A stretch of 64,000 nucleotides of DNA from an uncultured Candidatus Melainabacteria bacterium (GTDB lineage: Bacteria; Cyanobacteriota; Vampirovibrionia; Gastranaerophilales; Gastranaerophilaceae), in NCBI GenBank assembly GCA_934754505.1, contig CAKVIE010000007.1, positions 1-64,000 on the forward strand, written 5' to 3'. Below, one piece after another: positions 1 to 8,486 of this stretch; within the stretch, counting starts at the first letter, position 1; every line of letters starts with the position of its first letter. The notes beneath the pieces were generated by a model. That model was not told the origin of the DNA, ran no database searches, and saw only the letters and a program-made list of their open reading frames with translations. The position numbers and the translations under genes are program-made.

Positions 1-30
1 ATCAAATTCATTTCTAAACTCGGTAAATAA
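1..30 (+). CDS. C-terminal end of a truncated gene
   Basis: Frame 1 from the first base reads nine codons (IKFISKLGK) and then TAA at 28-30. A terminator hairpin follows at once, as expected behind a gene end. The body of the gene lies outside the window, so no function can be given. The frame is short enough that chance cannot be excluded. Confidence 0.4.
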   Translation: MKFISKLGK

Positions 31-44
31 TCATTTTCAATATT

Positions 45-78
45 TAAAAAACCGCTCTTTTTTAGGGCGGTTTTTTTG
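45..78 (+). terminator. Rho-independent terminator
   Basis: A-run, then ACCGCTC, an A/T loop, GGGCGGT and a run of seven T. The stem is 7 bp with one G-T wobble. It ends transcription of the gene whose last codons are at 1-30 and isolates the sigma factor gene downstream. Confidence 0.85.
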
Positions 79-113
79 TGCAAAAATTTTAAATTTAATC
101 GTAACAAAATGAT

Positions 114-140
114 AACAAATGTTTAGAAAAAATATTTGTT
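114..140. promoter_or_regulatory. Inverted repeat upstream of sigma factor gene
   Basis: AACAAATGTT (114-123) and AATATTTGTT (131-140) form an inverted repeat with one mismatch around a 7-bp centre. It lies about 40 bp before the start of the sigma factor gene, where an operator could sit. The surrounding DNA is very AT-rich, so chance is possible. Confidence 0.35.
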
Positions 141-179
141 CATGATAAAATTTAGGTGTGTGGATGATGAGGTTTAAAA

Positions 180-803
180 GTGCCTGACACGGAAATCACA
201 ATGAAAAATTTCAATATTTCCGACTACAAGGAGTTTATAGAAACTCTTGCGAAAGTAGAATTCAAAAAAATTTCTGCTCGGCATCTTGTTGAATACGAAG
301 AAATCGTAAATATTGCAACTCAGGTTATTCACCGTTTATGCTCCACAACACCCGAGGGAACTTACAATAAGTCCTACATTTCGACTGCCGTAAAATGGGC
401 TGTAAGAAACGAAATCAGAAGAAGATACAAATGGTATGTTCTCAGAAATAAACAGAATAATTTATTTGAAAATCAAGACCCCGTAAATGTTAGAGCGGCT
501 GTATATCAAACAATTTTATCAGTTGACGAACTTGCAGAAAATGAAAATCCGACTCAAATAAAAGACAGTCACGAAACACCTGAAGAACAAGTTGTTTTTC
601 ACGAAATGAGCCACGCAATAAAAGAGGCGATGAAGCTTTTACCGCCTCGTGAAAGAGAATTTATAGAAGCGAAATTTTTTGATGAAAAAAAATTAAGAGA
701 AATGGCTGCTGAATACAACCTTTCTCCGTCAAGAATTTCAAGAATTATACAATCAGGATTAAATAAAATAAAAAAAGAGCTAATCAGGCGAAAACTAACC
801 TGA
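180..803 (+). CDS. Sigma-70 family RNA polymerase sigma factor
   Basis: 207-residue protein with the layout of a small alternative sigma factor. A region-2-like basic helix with aromatic residues (about 70-100, WAVRNEIRRRYKWYV) would bind core polymerase and open the -10 element. A region-4 helix-turn-helix (about 150-205, starting LPPREREFIEAKFF) would bind the -35 element. I use the GTG at 180, because GAGG at 168-172 is well spaced for it, while the in-frame ATG at 201 has no Shine-Dalgarno sequence. A phosphate uptake pair begins 20 bp downstream and may share its transcript. Subfamily (FliA-like, sporulation-like or ECF) is not certain, and no anti-sigma gene is visible nearby. Confidence 0.8.
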   Translation: MPDTEITMKNFNISDYKEFIETLAKVEFKKISARHLVEYEEIVNIATQVIHRLCSTTPEGTYNKSYISTAVKWAVRNEIRRRYKWYVLRNKQNNLFENQDPVNVRAAVYQTILSVDELAENENPTQIKDSHETPEEQVVFHEMSHAIKEAMKLLPPREREFIEAKFFDEKKLREMAAEYNLSPSRISRIIQSGLNKIKKELIRRKLT

Positions 804-823
804 TTTTAGAAAGAAAGGTAAAT

Positions 824-1465
824 ATGGCAAAATTTAATTTGATGTCTTACATACTTCCACCGTCTAACGACGTTTTCTATCAACTTTTTGAAGAAAGTTC
901 GGAAACATGTAAGCAGGCAGCTTTGCTGTTCAAAAAAATATTAGAAGAAAATGTAAATGAAGATACTTTGGTAACAGCTCGTCAATATAAGCATAAAAGC
1001 AATAAAATTCTCAAAAAAACCTTGAAAGTTTTGAACCAAACCTTCATAACTCCGATTGAAAGAGAAGATATTCAAAATATTGCAACTATGTTAAATCGAA
1101 TTACAAAAAAGATTATCAAAGCAACATTGAATTTCAAAGTTTACAGAATAGACAAAGCAACCGACCACATGCTTCAACAGTCGAATACATTGATTTCCGC
1201 AACAGAGGAACTCGACTATATTATGCATAATTTCAGACAAAAAACGACTGTTTCCAAAATCACGGACAGAAACCTCAAAATGAAAGAAATTGAAACAAGA
1301 GGGGACGAAATTCACTATGCAGCACTTGATTCGCTTTTCTCAGGCGAATACGATGCTTTAACAGTAATAAAATTCAGAGATATTCACAAAGATATCGAAA
1401 ATGCATTGGATACCTGCTATCACGTTTCCGATGCGGTTATGAACGTTATTCTGAAAGAAAGTTAG
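824..1465 (+). CDS. DUF47 family phosphate transport accessory protein (PhoU-like)
   Basis: 213 residues, largely helical, matching the DUF47/PhoU-like family in length and in its run of paired acidic and basic helices (for example EIETRGDEIHYAAL near residue 155). Members of this family sit next to PiT transporters and are thought to regulate them at the cytoplasmic face of the membrane. Here the PiT gene starts 8 bp after the stop codon, so the two are surely co-transcribed. A good AAAGG ribosome binding site precedes the ATG. Confidence 0.85.
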   Translation: MAKFNLMSYILPPSNDVFYQLFEESSETCKQAALLFKKILEENVNEDTLVTARQYKHKSNKILKKTLKVLNQTFITPIEREDIQNIATMLNRITKKIIKATLNFKVYRIDKATDHMLQQSNTLISATEELDYIMHNFRQKTTVSKITDRNLKMKEIETRGDEIHYAALDSLFSGEYDALTVIKFRDIHKDIENALDTCYHVSDAVMNVILKES

Positions 1466-1473
1466 AGGATAAT

Positions 1474-2487
1474 ATGACTGTTTTAACAATTGTATTATTA
1501 TGTGCCGTAATAATAACTGCTATCGCTTTCGAATACATTAACGGTTTTCACGATAGTGCAAATGCAATAGCAGCAGTCGTTTCAACAAAAGTTTTGAGTC
1601 CGAGAACAGCTGTTTTGTATTCTGCATTTTTAAACTTTATCGGTGCTATGATTGGTGTCAGCGTAGCAAAAACAATCGGTGCAGGAATAATCGCAGCAGA
1701 TACCATAACACTGCAAGTTATTCTCAGTGCTTTAATCGCTGCAGTTATCTGGAATTTAATAACATGGTGGTTCGGACTTCCGTCAAGTTCTTCGCACGCA
1801 CTTATCGGCGGATTAATCGGCGCTTCCGTTATTCACGCAGGTGTAAATTGCGTAAACCTTAAATTACTCATAAACAAAGTCATTATCCCAATGTTTGCAT
1901 CTCCTGTCGCAGGGTTTTTGGTAGGCTTCACCGTAATGGCAATATTCTTATGGGTTTTCTGCACAAAAAGACCGGATGCAGTAAACAGAAAATTTTCTAA
2001 AGTACAAATAGTGGCTTCGGGCATGGTTGCTTTAAGCCACGGTATGAATGATGCTCAAAAAACTATGGGTATTATCACAATGGCATTGGTTACATGCGGC
2101 GTGATAACTATGAGCGGAGAATTTTATGTCCCCGTTTATGTAAAAATTATTTGTGCAATAACAATGGCATTAGGAACTATGTCAGGCGGTTGGAAAATCA
2201 TCAAAACAATGGGCAAGAAAATCATCAAAATGAAGCCTATAAATGGTGCAGCAGCTGATTTTTCGAGTGCTGCTATCATTATGACGGCATCACATTTCGG
2301 AATTCCGTTAAGCACGACCCACATCGTTTCAACCGTTATTATGGGTGTTGGCTCAACCGTTAAAGCCCATGCAGTAAAATGGGGTGTTGTAGGCAACATC
2401 GTAACAGCTTGGGTGCTGACAATTCCTTGCTGTATCGCAATTTCAGCAGCAGCATACGCCGTTTTAAGATTATTTACACACGCCTAA
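1474..2487 (+). CDS. pit: PiT family inorganic phosphate transporter
   Basis: 337-residue polytopic membrane protein. Both PiT signatures are visible: FEYINGFHDSANAIA near residue 18 in the first half, and GMVALSHGMNDAQKTMG near 187 in the second. The two halves are inverted-topology repeats, and the GxxDxAN/GMNDAQK loops bind phosphate and the coupling cation. The protein imports phosphate driven by H+ or Na+. It follows the DUF47 gene by 8 bp and is closed by a strong terminator at 2510, so the unit is likely sigma factor-DUF47-pit or DUF47-pit. Confidence 0.93.
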   Translation: MTVLTIVLLCAVIITAIAFEYINGFHDSANAIAAVVSTKVLSPRTAVLYSAFLNFIGAMIGVSVAKTIGAGIIAADTITLQVILSALIAAVIWNLITWWFGLPSSSSHALIGGLIGASVIHAGVNCVNLKLLINKVIIPMFASPVAGFLVGFTVMAIFLWVFCTKRPDAVNRKFSKVQIVASGMVALSHGMNDAQKTMGIITMALVTCGVITMSGEFYVPVYVKIICAITMALGTMSGGWKIIKTMGKKIIKMKPINGAAADFSSAAIIMTASHFGIPLSTTHIVSTVIMGVGSTVKAHAVKWGVVGNIVTAWVLTIPCCIAISAAAYAVLRLFTHA

Positions 2488-2509
2488 TAAAATTATATCC
2501 TCAATATCT

Positions 2510-2542
2510 AAAAGCTGTATCAAACCGATACAGCTTTTTATT
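2510..2542 (+). terminator. Rho-independent terminator after pit
   Basis: AAAAGCTGTATC pairs with GATACAGCTTTT around a short AAACC loop, followed by more T. A perfect 12-bp stem. Confidence 0.92.
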
Positions 2543-2553
2543 TTACAATGGAT

Positions 2554-2568
2554 AACACGATTAGTTGT
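2554..2568. repeat. Degenerate copy of the iterated palindrome
   Basis: AACACGATTAGTTGT. It resembles the copies at 48026, 48092 and 48171 and differs from the consensus AACACTAATAGTGTT mainly in the right arm. Confidence 0.5.
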
Positions 2569-2598
2569 ATCAATTTTACAGTCAAAGAAAGACACAAA

Positions 2599-2613
2599 AA
2601 CACTAATAGTGTT
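2599..2613. repeat. Iterated palindrome, exact copy
   Basis: AACACTAATAGTGTT: two 7-bp arms around one A. Intergenic, between convergent genes. Confidence 0.8.
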
Positions 2614-2654
2614 ATAACCTTTTATCTACTACAATCAAAGCAATAAAATGCATT

Positions 2655-2669
2655 AACACTAATAGTGTT
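2655..2669. repeat. Iterated palindrome, exact copy
   Basis: AACACTAATAGTGTT, 2 bp beyond the stop codon of the EAL phosphodiesterase gene on the minus strand and 56 bp from the previous exact copy. Confidence 0.8.
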
Positions 2670-2671
2670 TT

Positions 2672-4987
2672 TTAATCTTGATAAATAGATTGTTCACCCA
2701 TAAGGAAAGTATTAACGAATTGTTCTATTGATAAAGGTCGTCCGTACAAATATCCTTGAGCAATATCACAGCCGCAATCCTTCAAAAATTGAGCTTGTCC
2801 CGGAGTTTCAATACCTTCTGCAACCGTTTCCATATCTAATTCTTTAGCCATTTTCAAAACATATCGAACAATTGTTTCGCCTTTTTTCTCTCCGATAGAA
2901 TCTGTTATAAAGTTTCTATCAAGTTTCAAAACATCAACAGGAAGATGTCTTAACATGTTTAAAGACGAATACCCCGTTCCAAAATCGTCCATATTTATAA
3001 TAAAACCATACTCTTTAAGTTTCGTAATTATCTTGATAAAACGATTTTCATCATTTAAGCAAGCCGATTCTGTCAATTCAAGTTCAAGATATTGAGGTTC
3101 TAAATCGTATTCCTTTATCAAACCCAAAAGCTCGTCAATAAAAGCATCATTGTTCAAATGTACTCTCGAAACATTTACGGAAATCGGAAATAACACACCG
3201 CCATCAATTTTTCTTTGAGAAAGAAATTCGCAGGCAAGACGCCACATATATTTATCAAGTTCAATAATGAAACCGTTTTTCTCAAAAAGCGGAATAAAAT
3301 CATTCGGCGGCAACATTCCACGCTTTGGGTGAATCCATCTGACAAGAGCCTCAGCCCCCGCTAATTCCATCGTTTCCATATTAAACTTCGGTTGGAGATA
3401 CATTTTAAATTGTTTATCATTCAAAGCATGATACATCTCATCTTCAATAGCCTTATCTTGCAGAATTTGTGCTCTTATACCGTCATCATAAAACTGATAA
3501 ATACTCATAACATCAGTTTTCATATTTCTCTTCGCAAGTGATGCTCTATCGCACATTTGAGCTATCGGCAAAGTTTTATCCGTAATCAAATAAATACCGA
3601 AAATTGCAGATAATTTAGATATAACACGCAAATTAGCATTTTCGGAAATCGTTGACATAACTTCATTATTGTATTTTTCAATTTCTGCAACGACGTTATT
3701 TATAAAATATTTAACAATAAAATCTTTTTGCTCATACCGAAAGAGTATTGCATAAGTTGCGGCAAAATCTCTCGCACAAACGCTGCCTTTGCTCAAATTC
3801 TTTTTCACAATATTGAAAACGTCTTTTAATATTACGTTAGCACGATTATATCCGTAAAGCTCGTTTATGACTTTGAATTTCGTTATATCCATTGAAATCA
3901 TTGCATAATTAGCATCGGAATATCTGGTTAAAAGTTCTCTTGCATCAAGCAAAAACTTAGTTTTATTAATACTTTCAGTAACCTCGTCCGTAAAAGCAAC
4001 TTTATAAATAACCGTTTCATTTTCACGATTAAGTTTTTCACTGTATCTCAAAAGCAATAGCAGCAAAGCACCAATCGTCAAAACTATAACGGATATTGCC
4101 CCTAAAATATTATTAATATGCATTAAAATAACGTCTTTCGGCACATCTGACAAAACAAAAGAATTATTATGACCGATAAACGAATATGCAGCTACGTATT
4201 TTTTTCCGTCCTTCCATTTGAACTGGAATGTACCGCTGTCCCTTGTTTTTAAATCCTCTTTTAATTTTTCTTCGGTAGTATTTATAAATTTAATCTTTTG
4301 GTCAAAGAAATTTGAAAAAATATTCGTTTCATTAGCTGATTTTACTAAATAATTTCCATCTGAATCAATAATGTGCGAATAGCCTTTATCTCCGAAATTA
4401 TTATATGAAAGGATAGTCTTAAAGACGTCTGAATCAATCATTGAGCCTAAAACACCGACAACCTGATGTTTTGAATTAAAAACAGGAACATAGTATCTGT
4501 TTACAAATCCGGAACGGGCAAGAGGTTCTTCCGTAACATCGGCAAAACAAGGTGCTCCGCTCATCGCAACTTCAAAACAGGATAAACCTTCCATATTCGC
4601 AGAAGGTAATTTGCCGATTTTCTCCTGAACTCTGATATTTTTTCCGTCAGGATAAGTAAATGATAATCTGTGAAATTTTTCATCGGCAACTTTCGCAAGC
4701 AAATAATCCGTGACAGCTTTTTCAGAAAAAGAAGGGATTTCCGTAGATAAATTTCCCGATAAAACAGCCAGCATCTGCATATCACTTTTTACACGTCCAC
4801 GCAAATTAGAAGATGTTTGCTTAACATTTTGCTCCATATATTTTAAACAAGCTCTTTCTTCGGCTTTTATCGTATATATGGTAAACGAAATCCCTGCAAT
4901 GATTAACAATACTGTTATAACAGATATGATTTTGCACATTCTGTTTATCAAAAATTCTTTATTGGCTCTAAATCTTATATCTGTCAT
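2672..4987 (-). CDS. Membrane-bound sensor with Cache-like, degenerate GGDEF and EAL domains (c-di-GMP phosphodiesterase)
   Basis: 771 residues. A membrane segment near the N-terminus is followed by an extracytoplasmic sensor of about 250 residues (dCache-like), a second membrane segment, a GGDEF domain and an EAL domain. The GGDEF signature is lost: ARDFAATYAILF stands where RxGGDEF would be, so cyclase activity is unlikely. The EAL domain keeps EALVRW, the ELTES glutamate, DDFGTGYSS, EGIET and QGYLYGRP, so it should hydrolyse c-di-GMP. I start at the ATG at 4987, which AGGGG precedes, rather than nine codons upstream. YajQ, a reported c-di-GMP binder, is encoded 370 bp upstream on the same strand. 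Confidence 0.88.
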   Translation of the reverse strand: MTDIRFRANKEFLINRMCKIISVITVLLIIAGISFTIYTIKAEERACLKYMEQNVKQTSSNLRGRVKSDMQMLAVLSGNLSTEIPSFSEKAVTDYLLAKVADEKFHRLSFTYPDGKNIRVQEKIGKLPSANMEGLSCFEVAMSGAPCFADVTEEPLARSGFVNRYYVPVFNSKHQVVGVLGSMIDSDVFKTILSYNNFGDKGYSHIIDSDGNYLVKSANETNIFSNFFDQKIKFINTTEEKLKEDLKTRDSGTFQFKWKDGKKYVAAYSFIGHNNSFVLSDVPKDVILMHINNILGAISVIVLTIGALLLLLLRYSEKLNRENETVIYKVAFTDEVTESINKTKFLLDARELLTRYSDANYAMISMDITKFKVINELYGYNRANVILKDVFNIVKKNLSKGSVCARDFAATYAILFRYEQKDFIVKYFINNVVAEIEKYNNEVMSTISENANLRVISKLSAIFGIYLITDKTLPIAQMCDRASLAKRNMKTDVMSIYQFYDDGIRAQILQDKAIEDEMYHALNDKQFKMYLQPKFNMETMELAGAEALVRWIHPKRGMLPPNDFIPLFEKNGFIIELDKYMWRLACEFLSQRKIDGGVLFPISVNVSRVHLNNDAFIDELLGLIKEYDLEPQYLELELTESACLNDENRFIKIITKLKEYGFIINMDDFGTGYSSLNMLRHLPVDVLKLDRNFITDSIGEKKGETIVRYVLKMAKELDMETVAEGIETPGQAQFLKDCGCDIAQGYLYGRPLSIEQFVNTFLMGEQSIYQD

Positions 4988-5085
4988 ACAAACACCCCTG
5001 TTTTTATTAATCAAATTATATCACGTTTACAAAAAATTTTGACTTAAAAAGAAGTTTTATTAATAAAATATAACAAGCATTAAAC

Positions 5086-5116
5086 TTGACAAAACCGCTA
5101 TTCGGAATAATATAAT
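5086..5116 (+). promoter_or_regulatory. Promoter for tRNA-Arg
   Basis: A perfect -35 TTGACA (5086-5091) is followed by AATAATATAAT. TAATAT lies at 16 bp and TATAAT at 19 bp from the -35. The tRNA starts about 93 bp further on. Confidence 0.65.
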
Positions 5117-5208
5117 AACAAACAGCTTTTAGATGCACGTCGAAAATTCGTCACAATCATCGAAAATGCAGCTGAAATAAAATTCAAAAATAAACATACA
5201 AAACAAAA

Positions 5209-5282
5209 GCCTCTGTAGCTCAGCCGGATAGAGCGGTTCCGTCCTAAGGAAATTGTCGTAGGTTCGAATCCTATCAGGGGCT
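5209..5282 (+). tRNA. tRNA-Arg, anticodon CCT
   Basis: Full cloverleaf by eye: acceptor GCCTCTG pairs with CAGGGGC (one G-T), the D arm is GCTC/GAGC, the anticodon loop GTCCTAA gives CCT, and the T arm GTAGG/CCTAT carries the TTCGAAT loop. It would read the rare arginine codon AGG. The CCA end is not encoded, so it must be added by the CCA enzyme. Unusual points are G at position 32, a mismatch at the first anticodon-stem pair and U as discriminator. Confidence 0.93.
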
Positions 5283-5294
5283 TATTACAAATAA

Positions 5295-5327
5295 AAAACC
5301 GACGATGATGACGTCGGTTTTCTTTTT
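5295..5327 (+). terminator. Rho-independent terminator after tRNA-Arg
   Basis: AAAACCGACG (5295-5304) pairs perfectly with CGTCGGTTTT (5312-5321), followed by CTTTTT. The A-run on the other side would also let it work for minus-strand transcripts of yajQ. Confidence 0.9.
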
Positions 5328-5355
5328 ATACAATCAATGTTTGCAAGCAATAACA

Positions 5356-5856
5356 CTATCTGTAGTTTGTAAATTGCAAGGCAACATCATATTTATCTTC
5401 GTTTTGTTTCATAAGTTTAATGATTTCTTGTAAATCATCACGGCTTTTGCCCGAAACTCTTACTTGGTCGCCTTGAATAGCTGCTTGGACTTTCAATTTT
5501 GAAGCTTTTATATCTGCCGTAATTTTTTTCGCAAGCTCCATTGACAAACCTTTTTTCAAATTGAAAACTTGACGGACATTTCCGCCTAATGCGTTTTCAA
5601 CAGGCTGTGCATCTAAAATTTTTATGCTCAAATTTCTTTTAATCATTTTTGATTGAATAATATCAACAATATTTCTCAATTTCATATCATCTTTAACCGT
5701 AACGGTAATTGATTTATCCGAATCTAAAATAACTTCTGCACCGCTGTCTTTCAAATCAAAACGAGAAACAATATCTCTTTTAACTTGGTCTATCGCATTT
5801 ACAAGTTCTTGTTTATCAAATTCCGAAACTATATCAAAACTGCAATCTTTTGCCAT
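5356..5856 (-). CDS. yajQ: YajQ family nucleotide-binding protein
   Basis: 166 residues, the usual length of the family. It opens with CSFDIVSEFDKQELVNAIDQ and keeps the KGLSMELAKKI and QGDQVRVSGKSRDDLQ blocks of the two ferredoxin-like domains. Some YajQ proteins bind c-di-GMP and act on transcription; others bind tRNA or GTP, so the partner here is open. AAAGGA precedes the ATG. It is the last gene of a minus-strand run with the TPR protein, the MBL hydrolase and the metallophosphoesterase. Confidence 0.92.
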   Translation of the reverse strand: MAKDCSFDIVSEFDKQELVNAIDQVKRDIVSRFDLKDSGAEVILDSDKSITVTVKDDMKLRNIVDIIQSKMIKRNLSIKILDAQPVENALGGNVRQVFNLKKGLSMELAKKITADIKASKLKVQAAIQGDQVRVSGKSRDDLQEIIKLMKQNEDKYDVALQFTNYR

Positions 5857-5904
5857 TTGTACGTCCTTTCCGATTTATATTTTCTGAAAAAATATTATAC
5901 CATA

Positions 5905-6483
5905 TTAATGCAAATATTTAAAATCAGTTCTTAAATATCTTGCCTGTTCCTGCACGTATTGCCTTATCGCAGGTGTAATTATTAAGTCCGGCTCCGTTTC
6001 ACAAAACTCGTCAAGAATGGTCAATTCGGTCTTGATTTGCCCCATTGCACCATATAAAAGAGCAATCGTAATATCATCAAGTTTGTTTTTTCTGTATTTT
6101 TTGTGATATTTAAGTCTTTCTTCTATACAATTTTGCTTCCCGTAAGCATCTACAAGATTTTTATAAAATTCAAAATTAAGCGGATATTTTCTTATAGCTT
6201 GCAAAAATTTGGCTTCTGCAAGTTCCGGATACCCAATAGCAATATATGTTCTGCCCAAATTGTTGAAATATATGGCAGATGCTTGAGAATTAGGGTTCAA
6301 GTTAATAGCTATCTCAAACTCCTTTATCGCACCAAAATAATACCTTTCCTGCAAATATGCCAAACCTAAATTATTATGTCTTGCAGCATTGGCTTCTGCA
6401 TCGATTACATAATTCATATCGGTTGCCCCGCAAAGGACAAACGAAGATACAAAAAGAGATAGCACTATTAGTGTTTTCTTCAT
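5905..6483 (-). CDS. Exported TPR-repeat protein
   Basis: 192 residues. A signal peptide (MKKTLIVLSLFVSSFVLCG) is followed by two to three TPR units: NNLGLAYLQERYYFGAIKEF, then NNLGRTYIAIGYPELAEAKF, then a weaker one. TPR domains hold protein partners, so this is probably a periplasmic or membrane-attached scaffold. The cysteine in VLCGA could be a lipobox, but the context is weak. The ATG overlaps the stop of the MBL gene by 4 bp. A copy of the iterated palindrome falls in the codons for TLIVL of the signal peptide. Confidence 0.8.
   Translation of the reverse strand: MKKTLIVLSLFVSSFVLCGATDMNYVIDAEANAARHNNLGLAYLQERYYFGAIKEFEIAINLNPNSQASAIYFNNLGRTYIAIGYPELAEAKFLQAIRKYPLNFEFYKNLVDAYGKQNCIEERLKYHKKYRKNKLDDITIALLYGAMGQIKTELTILDEFCETEPDLIITPAIRQYVQEQARYLRTDFKYLH
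6461..6475. repeat. Iterated palindrome, one mismatch
   Basis: AGCACTATTAGTGTT, read on the minus strand as AACACTAATAGTGCT, inside the signal-peptide codons of the TPR protein. Confidence 0.7.
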
Positions 6484-7424
6484 AATAACTCTGTTTCACA
6501 ACCTTCATAAGCCATAAAACAGCCTTCAAATTGGGATTTATAATACTGTTCAATGTTTTTCAATTTTTCATCATCATAAGACGGGTCAAAATGGAAAAAT
6601 GCAAGTTGTTCCACCTGAGCTGTTTTAGCATTTTCAATCGCCATTTCAAATGTAGAATGTCCAAAACCTTGTTTAGGAGCAATCGGCGACATGTAATCTT
6701 CACCCGTATATTGACTGTCATGAATTAATAAATTCGCATTTCTTGCGAAAAATGCAAGTCTTTTATCTCCACCGATGTAACTTTCTTTATCTGTCGCATA
6801 AACCAAGGTTTTATTTTTATATGCTATTTTATAAACCATTACACCCTCTGTTCCGTGAGCATAGGATTTCATACAGCTTACGATAACTTCATTTCCAACG
6901 GGAATAATGTCATCGGCAGAAATAACACGTTTTCTTAACGGAATAGGGCTGTTTTCAGAAAATATCAATACTTCACTTTCGTTTATATTTGATATTTTAA
7001 AATCTGCTGCAATGTCATTTAACGAAACGGGAAAAGACTTTCCGTACAAAAGTGTATGGATATTATCTTCCAGAGATTCGTCATAATCACTTGAGCCGTA
7101 AACTCTGATTTTAGAAGTCAAAATTCCTAAAGGTTTAAAGAAATTCAAACCTTGTATATGGTCGGCATGAATATGGCTCAACAAAATTGTTGCATATATG
7201 GGAGTTCTCTGAAACATCTCATCGGAAGAAGCAATATGTCTTTTCATAAGTTCGTTTCCGAGAGAAATTATACCCGTCCCCGCATCAAGAATAATCAAAT
7301 GTCCGCCGACATTGACCTCTACACATGACGTATTTCCGCCGATTTCAAGAAATCCTTTATTCGGAGTCGGGTATGAACCTCTTATGCCTCTGAATTTAAC
7401 AGTAAATTTACCGTTATTCTCCAT
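6480..7424 (-). CDS. Metallo-beta-lactamase-fold hydrolase
   Basis: 314 residues. The zinc motif HxHxDH is present as SHIHADHIQG near residue 108, preceded by LDAGTGI and followed by further ligands (SYAHGTE, HDSQY and a late HFDPSYDD). The N-terminal GIRGSYPTP and GGNTSCVEV segments are typical of the cAMP-phosphodiesterase/RNase Z-like branch of the family. The substrate is unknown; phosphodiester hydrolysis is likely. It overlaps the TPR gene by 4 bp, and the metallophosphoesterase gene ends 15 bp upstream. Confidence 0.85.
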   Translation of the reverse strand: MENNGKFTVKFRGIRGSYPTPNKGFLEIGGNTSCVEVNVGGHLIILDAGTGIISLGNELMKRHIASSDEMFQRTPIYATILLSHIHADHIQGLNFFKPLGILTSKIRVYGSSDYDESLEDNIHTLLYGKSFPVSLNDIAADFKISNINESEVLIFSENSPIPLRKRVISADDIIPVGNEVIVSCMKSYAHGTEGVMVYKIAYKNKTLVYATDKESYIGGDKRLAFFARNANLLIHDSQYTGEDYMSPIAPKQGFGHSTFEMAIENAKTAQVEQLAFFHFDPSYDDEKLKNIEQYYKSQFEGCFMAYEGCETELL

Positions 7425-7439
7425 ATTCTTCGCTTTCCG

Positions 7440-8414
7440 TTATTTCGTTTTGCATTTACATTTTTTATCAATAGTAATTGTTGTGAGTCTGTCGGTTGCA
7501 TTTCCGTAAACCCATTTGTGACCCCATGTAAGTTTTTGTTTTGCTAAAGCTTGCAAATCCTTATGAGTTGTTTCTCTATAATCAATTGTAAATGTTGTTT
7601 TATCCTTTTGATTATCTATTGTGAAAAATCTGAAAGCATTCGGATAGCTTACCAATGCAGGTGAAGCAACTTCTACAATGTTATCGCCGACTCTCTCAAC
7701 CTTGCAGGCATGGAAGTGACCGCCGATTACAAGAATAGGATTATCATATTTTGTCAAAATTTTCTTGAAATCAGTATCATTTATAACATTGTGGTCTGAT
7801 GCTTGTGCAGGATATGTTAAAGGGTGATGTAAAAAGATTACAATAACATCATCTTTAGCATTTTTGATTGTATTGTCAACAAATTTAAGTTGTTCAGGCG
7901 GCAAATAGCCTTGTGACGTAATTTTCGTATCATAAGTCGCATCAAGACCGATAAAAGTCATATCTCTTTTAGGTGTGAAAGAGTAATATGTTTTACCCTT
8001 GCCAAAACCTTTCGGGTTAATTTCATTTAACAATTCTGTTTGTTTAGCTTTAGAAAGTTCGCCGTTAATAGCGACATCATGATTTCCAAGGCAATAATAC
8101 CAAGGTTTCGGAAGAACTTTATTCAAGTATCTGTAGATAAAATCAAAATCTTTTACGAGAGGTTTATCAGCAGCATCACCTGTTACAAGAATAAACTTCA
8201 CATCTTTTTCATTTTTGATTTGCTCTGCTGCATCATCTAAAAACTTCAATGAATAATACTTTAATTTAAAACTCTTTTCATCTTTCGGAGCTTTCGGCTG
8301 ATAGTGAATATCAGAGATTTGAGCAAACTTCAAAACCGTAGCAAATACTGCAGGTGTTGAAAAAAGCATAATCAAAAATAAAGTACATAACTTTACAAAT
8401 AAATTCTTTTTCAT
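7440..8414 (-). CDS. Exported calcineurin-like metallophosphoesterase
   Basis: 324 residues with an N-terminal signal peptide ending near VFATV. The five metallophosphoesterase blocks are in order: SDIHY, VTGDAAD, LGNHDV, FLHHPL and GGHFHACK. These bind two metal ions and cleave phosphomono- or diesters, here probably in the periplasm. Three ATG codons stand in a row; I take the third (8414), which is best spaced from AGGAG, although the first (8420) is possible. It is the first gene of the minus-strand run ending in yajQ. Confidence 0.85.
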   Translation of the reverse strand: MKKNLFVKLCTLFLIMLFSTPAVFATVLKFAQISDIHYQPKAPKDEKSFKLKYYSLKFLDDAAEQIKNEKDVKFILVTGDAADKPLVKDFDFIYRYLNKVLPKPWYYCLGNHDVAINGELSKAKQTELLNEINPKGFGKGKTYYSFTPKRDMTFIGLDATYDTKITSQGYLPPEQLKFVDNTIKNAKDDVIVIFLHHPLTYPAQASDHNVINDTDFKKILTKYDNPILVIGGHFHACKVERVGDNIVEVASPALVSYPNAFRFFTIDNQKDKTTFTIDYRETTHKDLQALAKQKLTWGHKWVYGNATDRLTTITIDKKCKCKTK

Positions 8415-8486
8415 CATCATACTCCTTGTTTATTTTAAAATTATATCAGAATTTTAATACAAGATAAAGTCAAAAGAAAGATAAAT

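Noticed and set aside
2599..2669. The iterated palindromes as rho-independent terminators
   Set aside because: The arms are separated by one base, so the RNA stem would be only about five A/T-rich pairs; most copies lack a T-run and several lie inside genes.
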